This document shows, in pieces, positions 30,370 through 42,371 of a DNA stretch of 64,000 nt. Where the stretch lies: the NCBI RefSeq assembly GCF_009870125.1, contig NC_046680.1, positions 6,634,001-6,698,000 of the forward strand, written 5' to 3'. This DNA is from Drosophila pseudoobscura. Taxonomy: Eukaryota; Arthropoda; Insecta; Diptera; Drosophilidae. The notes beneath the pieces were generated by a model that worked only from the letters and a program-made list of their open reading frames with translations, searched no databases and was not told the origin of the DNA. Position numbers and translations under genes: made by a program. Every line of letters begins with the position of its first letter. Position 1 is the stretch's first letter.

Positions 30370-30870
30370 TTACCGCTTACGATTTTCTAGCAAATAACGC
30401 AAATAATAATATACACGATTTTCTTGCTCATTTAAACAATCAGAAACTATTTCTTGTACCTCTCCCCATTGCATTTTAGACTCAATCACTGAATCATTTA
30501 CCCAGTGCTCTTTACTGATCCGATTCTTTACTAATAATGCAACACCTTTTGGGTCGAACGTTGGTCCAGATATGACATGCTGATGTCTGGAGTTCTGTGA
30601 ACCGAATTCATAGTATTGTTTACCATTTTTCTTAAAAACTGATCCTTCAAATCTTTCTACTTTTTCTGGATCAGCTCTAGTTGCCCGGAGAGGAGAATCA
30701 GGAAGTAATAACTTCTGCAAACGGTTCTGGAATTCTTCCTTAAATGTGTACTCGTTGTGCGTAAGACCGGTCACTCTTTCTGAAGGTTCGCTGGTCTCGT
30801 CTCCAATTGCCAAAACACTGGAATTCGACTCCATCCTGCGATCTGATAGTAGGTTTAGAATACTGTTCAT
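30370..30870 (-). CDS. Unrecognised 166-aa protein (intact member of a local family)
   Basis: A single-exon ORF from a true ATG at 30870 (MNSILNLLSDRRMESNSSVL). The N-terminal 45 residues are polar. Residues about 45-166 look like one compact domain (FKEEFQNRLQKLLLPDSPLR, VERFEGSVFKKNGKQYYEFG, HWVNDSVIESKMQWGEVQEI, ending VYYYLRYLLENRKR). I see no signal peptide, membrane segment or known motif. The dead copy next door and the distant relative at 28864 suggest a small, fast-changing tandem family. I do not assign a function. Confidence 0.7.
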   Translation of the reverse strand: MNSILNLLSDRRMESNSSVLAIGDETSEPSERVTGLTHNEYTFKEEFQNRLQKLLLPDSPLRATRADPEKVERFEGSVFKKNGKQYYEFGSQNSRHQHVISGPTFDPKGVALLVKNRISKEHWVNDSVIESKMQWGEVQEIVSDCLNEQENRVYYYLRYLLENRKR

Positions 30871-33163
30871 TTATGAGATCTTTACGCTTACCCGGCTAAT
30901 TTGCAATAGTCTATTGAACGCGGGTTTTGTATATATTTACAAATGAAATTTCGAGTTTCACAATAAAAAGCTCACAACAATATTTAATAGGGATGGTATA
31001 CTTATCGCAAGCAGGCGAATGGCAAGCGAACATATGTTCGCAGCTTTATTTTGTGCGCACTTTGGCGGGCATTTGAAATTGATGAGATCATCCTACCGGT
31101 TCCACATAACAAATATGCATATATTCTTCGAGCACTTACTATTTCCCATATTTTGCGAAATAACGTGTTAAAAATGTTCACAACTTATCAGATGTCTGTT
31201 GGCAAACGACACAATAATGTTGTTATAGATCCTCAAAAACAACAAACAAAGGTTCGTGTTAATGATCTAAACAACAGATTGTTTGGCATTGGTGATTTTT
31301 GCGCCGCTCCACCCGTGAGGGAGCGAGCGAGCACTGCCACCAGACGCGTGCTAGATAGCGGCTGCAGGTGTCTATGATATGTCGTGGGGGGTTTTTCTTT
31401 CGTTCGAACCATTTCATTATTCTTTTTGATAGTTTTGTGATGTAAGAGAGCTGCTGGAACCGCGGGCTATCTGATATTATAGTACACGTAGTAGCTGATA
31501 TAGAATTGAGCAATTTGTACTTAATAATGTTTCGTTTCATTATTTTTTATTTCGACTTTGGCTTTTGTCGAGTGTGACTGAGATAACTGCAGAAAAGTCC
31601 CCGTTTACGGCCTTAAAATTGATGAACAGGCAAAATAAATCATTTAATAACTTTCCTAAAAAGATAATGGATTTGTCAACAACTGCACTCGGAAAAGTGC
31701 ACCACAAAAAAGTACCAGTTGACGCAACCCCCTCGTATTATTGTGGTCCAACCCTTTCATTTATTATGCAGGGCATTTCAGGTGGCCTCGTCGATTGCCG
31801 CTATATGGCCCCATTGCGTTGCGGTGCTTTCCCCCAATAAACAAACATTCGCACACATGTTTACGCTAAATTTCATATTCGATCCGATGCTACGTCTGAT
31901 AAGCATTTTCAGGTTCTGCTCCGATCCGGCTCGCCGGGCGACTGAAATCGAAATGAAACGTTTAATCTGAACTTGAAACGCATAAGTGAACAGCCGGTCT
32001 CGAAGCAGAGAGATCTGGAGAAGCGACTCGAAAGAGAGAGAGAGAGAGAGAGAATACTGAGCGCAAGCAAGCGGTAAATTGAACTTTGTCTGGAAATGTT
32101 AATTAATTTCTGGTGCGAATATTATTGCGAGTGGGAAGCGAATGCCTTCGATAAATATGCATGTACGAGTATGTACAGGTGTACATAGTAATGGGAGCTA
32201 CAGTGATACTACATATCTTGCCTGGCAACTAACACTTCGGACTATACTTACAAATGCATATCATATCATAGGTACATAGATCAGAATCTTTCCCTGCGGA
32301 CAACTTTATCGTCTAATCTAGGGCTATTACCTTTTGTCGTTCGGGTGTTCTAATTATGCGACTGTTGCTGACAAAATTTATGACCGATACTGGAATCAAC
32401 AGTTTTAACAAACGATAAGAGAAGTTGAAAAAACCCCACACATTTTTGGTTGCGTTTTATCAGCTGATAGTCGCATGCACCGCACCCGCCCAGAGCACAG
32501 GTAATATGAATAAGGTAATCATTTTCGTGAACCCATTCCAAAGTGTCCGCAGGTGAGTATTAATCACTTCCAATAGGTATTATCGACCTATCAGAGGGCT
32601 CCCCAAAAGACGAAGCACCCGAAAAATGTATTTTCTGATGCCTTCTAAGTGTTTTTCGAGTCAGCCATCGGGTGAAAATAAAAAAAAGCCCCGATACTGC
32701 TGCCAGAGACGATCGGGCCGGTATAAAAGCGGTCGTCGGGCACTGATATCGTTCAAAAGCCCACAAGCTAACATTCAGTCAACATCTGGCACCCAGTCGC
32801 GTCGCGAAAGTGAACTCAAATACAAAACAGCGGGAGTTCCCCTTGCGGAAGCAGACGTTCCCCGATCATTATCAACGCGCATCGCTGACGCTATTAGCAA
32901 CAAAAAACACAATTGGATATTATAACCTTAACAAACCAAAGCCGGGGACCACCGTCGGATTGCTCATCACCTAGCAGCCATTTCCAGAGAGCCGTAGGCC
33001 GTGAGCGACCCGAACTGAGCACCACACAACCATACACACAGAGAGATATACGAGTAGAGATACAGAGAATGAGCAAATGCTAACCGGACTACAGCGGCGG
33101 TGATTTTTGCCTGGTTGATTAGCAGTGGAAAGAAACGACGAAAACTGAGGTAATTCACACAAA
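30871..33163. other. Intergenic and leader region of the 33164 gene
   Basis: No coding region is supported. Contents include a (GA)n microsatellite at 32028-32054 and the TATA box at 32722-32728. An untranslated leader of about 400 bases probably runs from about 32750 to 33163. Confidence 0.45.
32722..32728 (+). promoter_or_regulatory. TATA box of the 33164 gene
   Basis: GGTATAAAAGCGG is a strong TATA context about 440 bases before the ATG at 33164. Transcription should begin near 32752. A TCAGTC initiator-like match also lies at 32775-32780, but it is too far away for standard spacing. Confidence 0.55.
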
Positions 33164-33763
33164 ATGGGCGTGCGTGTGATAGAGGCTGATTCGGCCAGTG
33201 ATTCGTATGACGATGACGACTGTTCGAAGTGCAACAAAGAGCAACATAAAGCACCGAATAAGCCCAAGAGTGGCAATGGCAAGAGGAGCCCTTCGCCACC
33301 AGAGGGTGCCAGCTATATCAGCAAGGATCTGGTGGGCAACTGCAAGGAGTACCGCATCGAGAATAATACCCGGGATTTGCGTATCATCGGCAATTGCAAC
33401 CGGATAAGGATTGTCAGCAACACGGGCTATCTTCAGGTCATCGGCAACGCCACCAGATTGAAAATCCAGAGCAATAGTGGGTCCATCAAGTATACGGGGA
33501 ATGACGGACGCATCTACTTGGGCAGTGATTCCCAGCAGCAGAGCGTCGACTACACAGGCTGCAATGGCCTCTTGAAGGTTGTGAAATCTCTGGATCTCGA
33601 AAGCAGCGGAAAGAAGCCCAGCAAGCGTACCCACACCCCCAAATTCAAGGAGACGCCCAAGCAGACGCCATCGATGGGTATTGAGATCGACAACAATCTC
33701 ACGATCGTGAATGGCGTGGCCGGGAATATTGTGATCAAGAATGCCATCAATGTGAGCATATGA
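33164..33763 (+). CDS. 199-aa protein with beta-helix-like repeats, family not recognised
   Basis: A single-exon ORF with a good start context (ACACAAAATGGG). The first 50 residues are acidic, then Lys/Pro/Ser-rich and cysteine-containing (DDDDCSKCNKEQH). Residues about 55-130 contain a repeated pattern of about 10-11 residues: EYRIENNTRDLRIIGNCNRI, RIVSNTGYLQVIGNATRL, KIQSNSGSIKYTGN, RIYLGSDSQQQSVDYTG. Alternating hydrophobics with N/G turns suggest a short right-handed beta-helix, similar in look to DUF3060 repeats. The same pattern returns at the C-terminus (IDNNLTIVNGVAGNIVIKNA). There is no signal peptide. A TATA promoter implies regulated expression. AATAAA lies at 34048-34053. Confidence 0.7.
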   Translation: MGVRVIEADSASDSYDDDDCSKCNKEQHKAPNKPKSGNGKRSPSPPEGASYISKDLVGNCKEYRIENNTRDLRIIGNCNRIRIVSNTGYLQVIGNATRLKIQSNSGSIKYTGNDGRIYLGSDSQQQSVDYTGCNGLLKVVKSLDLESSGKKPSKRTHTPKFKETPKQTPSMGIEIDNNLTIVNGVAGNIVIKNAINVSI

Positions 33764-35985
33764 ACCTAGGAGGAGAGGAGACAGGGAGCTCTCAAAGTCA
33801 ACCTGGCCAAAGACTAATAATGTAATTGTTTCTTGCCTCTGTACTAAATGGTTCCTACCGACTGTAGTCATTAGTCCTATCTTATGCAAATTCCGACTGC
33901 TACAAACATAACACTCAGCATTGTAAAGTATTATACGCCAAGTAGTTAATGATTAGGTGCACATTGATTAGAGCTACTTTTATAGCCGTAGCATACCCCA
34001 TAATGAAAAAAGATTGTGCTTCATTCCAAGAATGAATAATCTGATTAAATAAACCACAATATTAATATACAAGAAATCATTATACGAGTTCCTCATTCTA
34101 TTTTTCAAAGAAGCAGCCAAGGATATTTTTGTCTCGGAAAAGTCCCCCAACCGATCACATTGAAGCGCTGGGTAAACTTCCCAGCAACTGTGCAAATAAT
34201 ATAGTTTTCTTCGGCGGGGGCATTGCTCGTACTCTGTTATACTCAGTTGTCTTATTCCCATTCATAACTTCTTAGAATTAATTTCTTACTCACTGCGATG
34301 CGAGGTTGATGTTTGTGGTTTTCAAGCAATCCCCCGCTCTCAATCTCAATGACCTATTTTCTTTGTCACTGGAAAAAGCACCCCGTGTAAATAAGTACCT
34401 AAACACGTATGTATGTATGTGATTTTATCAATATCAATATGATGATTATATAAATGAATTTCGCTCTTACTAAAATTTGCCCTTGGAAATTGAGTGCCGA
34501 ATATCAATTCTGGGGGGTTTTTTTTTACACAGGTGACAGCTGAATACAAAGCAACAAAGTGTAGTACCCGAAAAACTGTGTTTACCTTTTTATTGTGTGG
34601 ACAGGTATGCGGTATAATATAATATACACTGAATTGTTTTTGTTATACTATATTTAAAGTCTGCTTAACAAATATGGGGTTCCCAACGTACCAGATCTAC
34701 CCATCGGACCTAACTTCCGCACTGACAACATAACTTCATTCCGGGCTTATCTACTGGTACTAGGCGGTATAAACAGGATACGATGCCTCAGTATACATAT
34801 AAAGATAAAGCGTTTATATCATTCGCTTTTATGTGGTATTCTGTTTAGTGATTTAGAACTCTTTTGATGCAACCCTTCCTCTACTGAGGGATGATGCAAT
34901 AGAAAAGTAACTTAAACCACCTTCATATGTTCGCGATATAAACAGAAGCAGGTGAACAGAGGCAGCTGTAAAGCTCAAGTCCTCAGATGCACTTTTATAA
35001 AGAAACGATTTACACTCGATCTGGCTATATTTACCAGTCATATATGTATCTGGTGTGATCTGCTGGTCTACTGTCATTTTTAAGCAATACGCAATACAAC
35101 AATCGCGACAACAACAACAAAAACTTAACAATTTTGCGACATTTAAATAGGGTATTCGCAGCACGGCCTGTGATTTTGCCATAATTTCTAAATTAATCAA
35201 ACCTCATTACATCATTAAATTGGGCAAAAAGCGGTACCACTAAGTAGGTTCTTCACCGTTTTGTCGAGATATAGTCGAACTGAACCTTTGGTTTTTGCAA
35301 ATAATTAAGATACGTGTCTATTTCTGTATGGCCGATCTGTCTGAAATGCCTGTGTCTTATTTTACTCAGAAGAGCATTCCTGATATTTATTTTGCAAGGA
35401 AAATGATTGGCACTCTATACAAGAGTGTTATCTGCAACAGGTTTTAGGTAGGAGTGAGAATTTTGGTATACCGTTTCATTGATGTTAACATTTTGCAAAC
35501 TACTTTCATTTGAATTCACCAATTCACCAGAGGCAGGTTCCTCTACTGTATACTACTGTATCTCGATGATTTTATGACTGAAAAACATGATTTTTTAATA
35601 AATGCCAATCAAACTCGGTTACAATATTGTTATTTCTAAAATAGAACGCCGATAAGTTCCGCTTATCGCACAAAAATACCGATAATTTTGTGAAGCTACC
35701 CTGTGCGTCGACAAGTAGAAATAAAAGTCGGCACATCTTATCTCGCGACGTGAAGTAGCACAAAAATAGCGTAAATTATATCCCAATTGATAATAGATGA
35801 TAAAAAAAATCCACACAATAATAATTTCGCCAGTCTAAAAAATATTACCCACATATATATTATAGATGTATTGATATATATTTAGCATCTCTAATCTGCT
35901 CTCATCTTTAAGCAATACACAATACAACATTCGCGACGACAACAACAAAAACTTAACAATTTTGCGACATTTAAAGAATAAAATC
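33764..35985. other. Intergenic region upstream of Rae1
   Basis: It holds the 3' UTR of the preceding gene, AT-rich sequence without a supported ORF, and two copies of the Rae1 leader (see the repeat entry). The stretch 35640-35800 contains local repeats of the GCACAAAAATA type. A minus-strand open frame at 35200-34853 lies across the duplicated leader and does not look like a protein. Confidence 0.45.
35071..35975 (+). repeat. Direct duplication of the Rae1 leader (77 bp, copies 828 bp apart)
   Basis: Bases 35071-35147 and 35899-35975 align without gaps, with about 72 of 77 identical. Both contain TAAGCAATAC, AACAACAAAAACTTAACA and TTTTGCGACATTTAAA. The second copy ends 10 bases before the Rae1 ATG, so the repeated part is its leader. 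The first copy continues into unrelated sequence with no ATG. Confidence 0.85.
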
Positions 35986-37089
35986 ATGTTTGGGGCCACA
36001 CAATCATCGAATCGCATGAACGATTTCGAGGTGGCATCGCCGCCCGACGACTCTGTTTCGGCATTGGAGTTCAGCCCAAGCACATTGCCTTCCAAAAACT
36101 TCCTGATTGCCGGCAGCTGGGACAGCAGCGTACGTTGTTGGGAGGTGGAACAGAATGGAGCAACAGTGCCAAAATCAATAAAATCAATGGGCGGACCAGT
36201 GCTCGATGTGTGCTGGTCTGACGATGGTACGAAAGTGTTTATGGCGTCCTGCGATAAACAAGTAAAGCTCTGGGACTTGGGATCGGATCAAGTAATGCAA
36301 GTGGCGGCTCACGATGGGCCAGTAAAAACATGTCACATGGTAAAGGGGCCGAACTACACGTGTCTGATGACAGGATCCTGGGATAAAACATTGAAGGTAA
36401 GCCTCTGCCATTCCCTCAGCTCCAATACACTAAAACCTAATTCCATTGTTAAATAGTTTTGGGATACCCGATCGCCCAACCCAATGATGGCAATCAACTT
36501 ACCTGAACGCTGCTATTGTGCGGATGTGGAGTATCCCATGGCCGTTGTGGGCACTGCATCGCGGGGCCTAATCATATACTCGCTGCAGAATACTCCTAGC
36601 GAGTACAAGCGGCAGGAGAGTCCATTGAAATATCAGCATCGCACCATATCGATTTTTAGGGATAAGAAAAAAGAGCCCACTGGATACGCTTTGGGCAGTA
36701 TTGAGGGTCGCGTAGCCATCCAATACGTGAATCCGGCTAATCCCAAAGATAACTTCACGTTCAAGTGTCATCGCTCCACAAGCACCTCTGGCTTCCAGGA
36801 CATTTACGCCGTAAACGACATAGCATTCCATCCGGTGCATGGCACTCTGGTCACAGTCGGCTCTGATGGCACATTCAGCTTCTGGGATAAGGACGCCCGT
36901 ACTAAGCTCAAGTCTAGTGATGCCATGGATCAGTCTATAACCAAGTGCGGATTCAATTCGAATGGCCAAATATTCGCTTACGCGGTTGGATACGATTGGT
37001 CGAAGGGCCATGAGTACTTCAATCCAGGAAAGAAGCCACAAATTTTCTTGCGCTCGTGCTACGAGGAATTAAAGCCAAGGATCAATTGA
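35986..37089 (+). CDS. Rae1: mRNA export / spindle factor Rae1
   Basis: Exons are 35986-36396 and 36457-37089, giving 347 aa. Rae1 (Gle2) is a seven-bladed WD40 beta-propeller that binds the GLEBS motif of Nup98 for mRNA export and also acts in mitosis and, in flies, synapse size control through Highwire. The start [20 protein letters not shown] is the family N-terminus. Blades are visible as [28 protein letters not shown] and [16 protein letters not shown] (across the splice), with the C-terminal signature [20 protein letters not shown]. An in-frame non-ATG extension upstream is leader sequence. AATAAA is at 37136-37141. It is tail-to-tail with ND-B12. Confidence 0.97.
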
Positions 37090-37178
37090 TTGGAGGCTTG
37101 TTTTAGTTTGGAGTTAATCGACAGTATGAACTGCGAATAAAATTAATTCAGAGCGTAACACATGTTTATTTAATTTCA

Positions 37179-37561
37179 CTAATGGTGGCCTTTGTCGTCG
37201 TGACCGTGCCCATGGCCGCCCTGGCCCTTGCCAATGCCCAAACCGTACTCGACGGCGATGGTCGCAAGAAAGGCGCAAAAGCCAACGCCGAGACCGCGGA
37301 AGAGAAAGGCGTTCAGACGAGATCTGTGGGTGCCGAAGGCCTTCTTCTCGTAGCGCCAGGCTTCATTCCTAAAAAAATCCAAACAATGAATATCAAATAG
37401 GACAGCAAACACATCGCAATTGAATGCAATTACCTCAGCCATGGATCACTCAATCCCTGGCGACCCAGAGCTTCTTGCACTTCCACCAGCTGTGGCACGT
37501 TTGCCACCTTGTAGATCGATGGATGTGGCACCTTGTAGGGTTCTCCGTGATGTCCGCCCAT
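37179..37561 (-). CDS. ND-B12: Complex I subunit B12 (NDUFB3)
   Basis: Exon 1 is 37561-37434 (MGGHHGEPYKVPHPSIYKVA) and exon 2 is 37368-37179; the intron is 65 nt. The protein is 105 aa. NDUFB3 is a single-pass accessory subunit of the membrane arm of respiratory complex I. The sequence shows RNEAWRYEKKAFGTHRSRLN, then the membrane helix FRGLGVGFCAFLATIAVEYG, then a His/Gly-rich tail (GHGHGHDDKGHH). TTTATT at 37165-37170 is its poly(A) signal on the minus strand, 9 bases past the stop. Two DREs lie 0.3 kb upstream. Confidence 0.95.
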
Positions 37562-38874
37562 TGTTTGCTGTGCCTTTGCTGGAATTTAAACCAAATCAAT
37601 TAGATTCTTCGTGTAATTTGCAAGTTTAACCTATCCCTGAACAATTACATAAGAATGTTTATGTTTTGAAAGTTCTTCGGCTTACTGGGCAAAATAAAAT
37701 GAATAGGAATTAAGCACAATAAGCTCTAAATGCAACTGTAACTGTAATAACACCTTTCACCCTGTGAATTTCGGAGAAAATATCAGAAAAATAAAATTAA
37801 TAAAGTACACACAGTTGTCTAGAGATGATCAATGTGACGATAGGGTTTCCCAGCTGACTTATCGATATATCGCAACAAGGGGCTAAAAAATGACAAAAAG
37901 AGTGTGCCCAAGATATTGTCTATCGATATTTGAAAAAAGCGTTTGCTAGATTAAATTTTTCGAATATTTCTTTATTATTTAAACGTAAATCAGTAGAACA
38001 TTTGTAATTTGTAAACGTGCTTAAGTGAAAATATACATGAATTATTTTTCATTTAATTCTCTAGTTACACAATAAGTAATAGTAATATTTGCAGGATTTA
38101 CATATATATTAATAGCGATTCTTTTAATTAACTTATATATTGTGTTTGTGGTTATTTTAATAGATGAACTCCTTCACTTTAAAACACTGTCACTACCATT
38201 GGAAAAAGGAAATCGGTTTAAAGCATACAATAGATACATTCTCGTATAACGAAATACTGTTCCTTACACTCTTGTTGGTTTGTCATTTTGCATTGTATTG
38301 TAAAAGCTAGTTACAAAAACGCATGATCCGCATGCCCCTTAATCACTCTTAAAATACAATACATATATAGGTGTATATTCATAAAGAATTCTCACAAACG
38401 GTTAAATCATATTCAGTTCCATCGAACACTTTTAAGCTTAATTCTGATCTGGAAATGCAGAAAGCACGAACATTCAATCAATCTATCAATCTATAAACAT
38501 TTCATCTACTTTTGGAAGCGTTTTTTATGGTTTTTTTTTCATTTTTGTAGTGTGTTGGGTTCTTTGCTGGCAAATGCTTTGAAAAATCAAGGGGGACCAA
38601 ATCTTTTCCAATCTCTGCTCTGCTCTTAAGGTTATGCTTTGTTATAGGTTAAAAGAGGTTCCATTCATTTTGGGGGGCTATATCTGGTTAAATAGGTTTC
38701 TTTTGAATCACATTTCGAATTTCTAAAGATTAGTTGATTTTGTTTCATAATTTAACACATGTTGCTACAACAATTTAGGTATTTTGAAATTAAATTGTAC
38801 TTTTAACTTGTGTTCCTTTCTCCGCTCTAGTTTCCACTCCCTGTTTCTTTTCACTTCTTTTCCCCGAACTCTGT
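37562..38874. other. ND-B12 promoter and IP6K 3' region
   Basis: Two TATCGATA sites are at 37860-37867 and 37921-37928, appropriate for a nuclear-encoded mitochondrial gene on the minus strand. The rest is AT-rich and probably contains the IP6K 3' UTR. The nearest minus-strand AATAAA I find (TTTATT at 37971-37976) would imply a UTR of about 0.9 kb. No ORF is supported. Confidence 0.5.
37860..37928. promoter_or_regulatory. Pair of DREs upstream of ND-B12
   Basis: Perfect TATCGATA at 37860-37867 and at 37921-37928, 61 bases apart, start 299 bases upstream of the ND-B12 ATG. Confidence 0.6.
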
Positions 38875-41800
38875 CTAGATCCTGTCCTCTGCCAGTATCT
38901 CGTTGAGCAGTCGATTGAGGCTGTCCAGGCCGGTGAGAAAGCCGCCGTCGGGTCCATGGTGAACGGGGGCCACGGGTGGAGTGGGTAGCATGCTGCCATT
39001 GCGTGGCACAAACGCTGTGTGAGCAAAGTCAATGAGGCGAACGTCCACAAAGCACTGCGAGTCGTCTGTGGGTGGCGCCGACATGTCCAGCGACTTGGAG
39101 CCATGCTGAAGCAGTGCAGAATTACGCTGTTGCGGCTCAATGCCACCACTGTTGTTGTTCTCCCCCTCAGCACCGGCACTCCCACTGCCACTGCCACTGC
39201 CACTGGAACGACGCTCCAGCGAATCCAAGAGTATGCCTGCCATCATGGAGTTCGCAATGTTCTCACAGCTGCGCTGCGGGGCCGTCTTTGCGGGCGACGA
39301 GACGGTGGAGACGGGTGTCGAGGTGATCGTAGACTTTTTGGCCTCCCTGGAGTCGCAGTCATCGTGGGCAGCATAATGTTCGTCGTCGTCTTTGCAGCGC
39401 AGACGCTTGACAGCTCCCTTTACCGATTTGAGGGACGAGGCGCTGGAGGAGGCGGGTGAAACCAGAGACTTGACGGTGCCGCCGTTGGAGACACTCGAGT
39501 TACCGGCAGTGTGTGGAGGAGACGTTGGCTCAGTTCCGGTGCCTGCTGATGCCGCATCGAACGATTTGTAGCGCTTAAACATGGCCTCTGTGGATCCAAT
39601 GACGCTGCCCTCATAGTCGGAACTGGCATCGTCAGAGCTGTTGTTGCCTATGGAAGAAATGAACTGTTAAACATCTGGCAACATTGGAAGATTGTCTCAT
39701 CCTTACATGTTTGTCGACCGCTGGCCACGGCCTTGATCTGCTCGGACAGGCCGGAGAAGTCATCGCTGCTGTTGCTGCTGTAGTTCATCCAGGAGTCACC
39801 GGAATGTGGCGATGAGGTGGCCACGTTGGGCAAAGCTGGCTCTGGATCCAGGAATACTGTCTCTTCGGAAATTGGAATGAATGCGGGTGCCGGCTGTACA
39901 CTGCTGCTCTGACCCTTGGCGCCCGCTGATTTGGCAGCCGTGACGCCACAGCTTCGTGGCGGTGGCATAGCAGCCGGGTGCGCCTGCTCCTCATCCTCTT
40001 CCTCGTCGGTGGTGGTAATGATGGCCGACGACTGCTTGACCCCTCGGGCCGCTGCTTCCCCAAAACCGCGCTTGTGCAGATGGCGACGAGTGGCCAGATT
40101 CAGCAGACCGCTGGAATCGTTCGATGCATCAGCATCGTAATTGCAGGCATCTCCACCCGTGCTGCTATTGGTGGCCGAGGCATTGCCGCTGTCAGCAGCC
40201 ACCAGGTGCAGGTCCTCATCCGTGTCATGGGACTCCAGTTCGTCGCCTGCCTCATTTCCCGCCTCGTCCTCGTCTTCGATGTCGTCATCATCTATGCTGT
40301 TCTCAGGATGATAGTCGAAGGCCGTTGTCGCGATGGTCGCCGACTTGGGGGCCTCCGGCCACTCATCCAGGCTGATCGATGGAGGGTAGGCCATCGGATT
40401 CTCCTCGAAGCCCTCGTAGACAATGAGCAGGGAGCTGATGTGGACATGGGAAACATGGAAAGTATGTCACAAAACTATTGGGAAACCTGAGGTGTTGCTC
40501 GATCTTACCAGGAGTAGAATCTGTAGCTGGACTGCTTCTCAATAACTCTGCGCATCTGGAGCAGTCGCTGCAGGATCTTGCGGATCACGCGGATCCTCAG
40601 CCGGAAGCCGTTGTAGAAGAAATCATGAAGGGCCTTCTTGAAGCCATCCTCTTTCAGTTCCCGGCCCCAGTACTTGTCCCGCTTGGCATACTGCTCGAGA
40701 TCGGCCTGGTATGTCTGCATGCCGCAGAGGCGTACACCTAGGGAGCCCGATGTGCTTGCCGCGCACTTGGCCATCTGCTTGGAGCGCTTCTCCGCCGAGG
40801 CGTCGTCCCCGTGCTGGCGGGTGCCCATCTTCAGGTCGAGAATGCAGGGATTGCGGAACTGCGAGGTGATGTTCTCGAGCATAAGGAAGTCTGAAAAGGC
40901 GAGGGGTTTAGTAACGATTCCCAAAACAAAGATGGAATACTCACATTGCTTGTTGGAGTTGTCAAGTTGGGAGATGCTCTTGATCACATCGGCTGCGTTG
41001 CCGTTCTTGTGGACCTTCATTCTGTAAATGTATTCCCGTATAGCTGGTTCTCATTCATGGCTAATTGATTGATTGACTTACCTAAGCACTTCGTCCCGCT
41101 TCCTCTTGGAGGCGCTCATCTTGCGGACGGGCACCGCGGCCGCGTCATCCCGGAAACTGGGCGAGTATCGCTTGTCCAGCTTAATGCCTCCCATGCTGGT
41201 GGCTTGCATGACGCCTGGAATAGATATAGAGTCGGGACCGGGACGGCGATTAGTGGATTGTTGCTGAGCACAGGCGTCGCTTGATCTTGATCTTGTAGTT
41301 GTATGTAGTTTAGCATCGAATCGACACGACAGGACAAGTGGGGTCGGGTTAGGAGTTACGTTAGGCGAATGTATTATATGGACGCGGAGGCAACGGACCA
41401 ACAGCGGGCTGGCCTCTGATTTATGCAAAAAGTTATCCAAACGAATTAGCAGACAGATGGATAGAGTGGATCGACAGTGGAACAGACAAGGCCATATTCA
41501 AGTGAGCAAAACTCATCCTCAGACATTGATGGAATGATTTCTATTAAACATCAGACAAAAACAGAAGGGTTCCCACAGACATTCGTATGGTTATGTATCG
41601 TAGTTGTAATAATAAAAAAAAAGTTATAGCCAATCGTAGACCTAATCTAGGTCCAGTGAGTGCAAACAGTGAGAGACTTAACGAGCCAACGCAAGGACAG
41701 GTGCAGGAGAAGCAGGAGGAGCAGGGGGAACAGGAGGCGGTATGGTACTCAAAAATGAATTTCATTCAAATTTCCCTTCGGTGGATGATGGTTTTTGGGT

Positions 41801-42336
41801 GCCCTAAGCTTAAGAGTAAATTAACTTAAAGGAAATCGGAACATCTTAGCTAACATAATCGTATTGTAACTGGATTGTATCGTACTGTAGTTGTAATTGT
41901 AATTTTAAATTGTGGAGTGGTAATTAACATAGTATAGTAGGTATGTAAAATAGATAGTAGATAGAGAGCTTTATTCATACAAACCCTTTTCGGCCATTGT
42001 CTTGCTTTCGCTTTGGCTTTGGCTTTGGCTCGCTTGCATTTCTAATCGGCTGTGAGAGTCTCGGAGACGTGGAGGTCAGGAGACAGACAGAGCAGGGCCG
42101 ATCGGATCGGTTAGGATCGGTAGGGAGACCGATACGAAGACGGAGGCGGAGGCGGAGACGACGGCGACGGCTACGACAACAACGTTCGAGGGGAAGTTGC
42201 AGGGGCGGCACGAGCACGAGCACGATGTGCGTTCTGAACAAACACATGAAATAAGACTCGATTTTGTTTGTTGCATTTCGGAAAATAGATTGGAAAAATT
42301 GCAATTTGTTTTGGTTTTGTTTGTTTTTAAAGATAT

Positions 42337-42371
<35 letters not shown>

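Noticed and set aside
34853-35200. 115-codon minus-strand frame with a Cys-rich CCCCRDCC stretch
   Set aside because: It overlaps the duplicated Rae1 leader in antisense; the Cys run comes from a GTT/ACA-rich tract, and there is no splice or promoter support.
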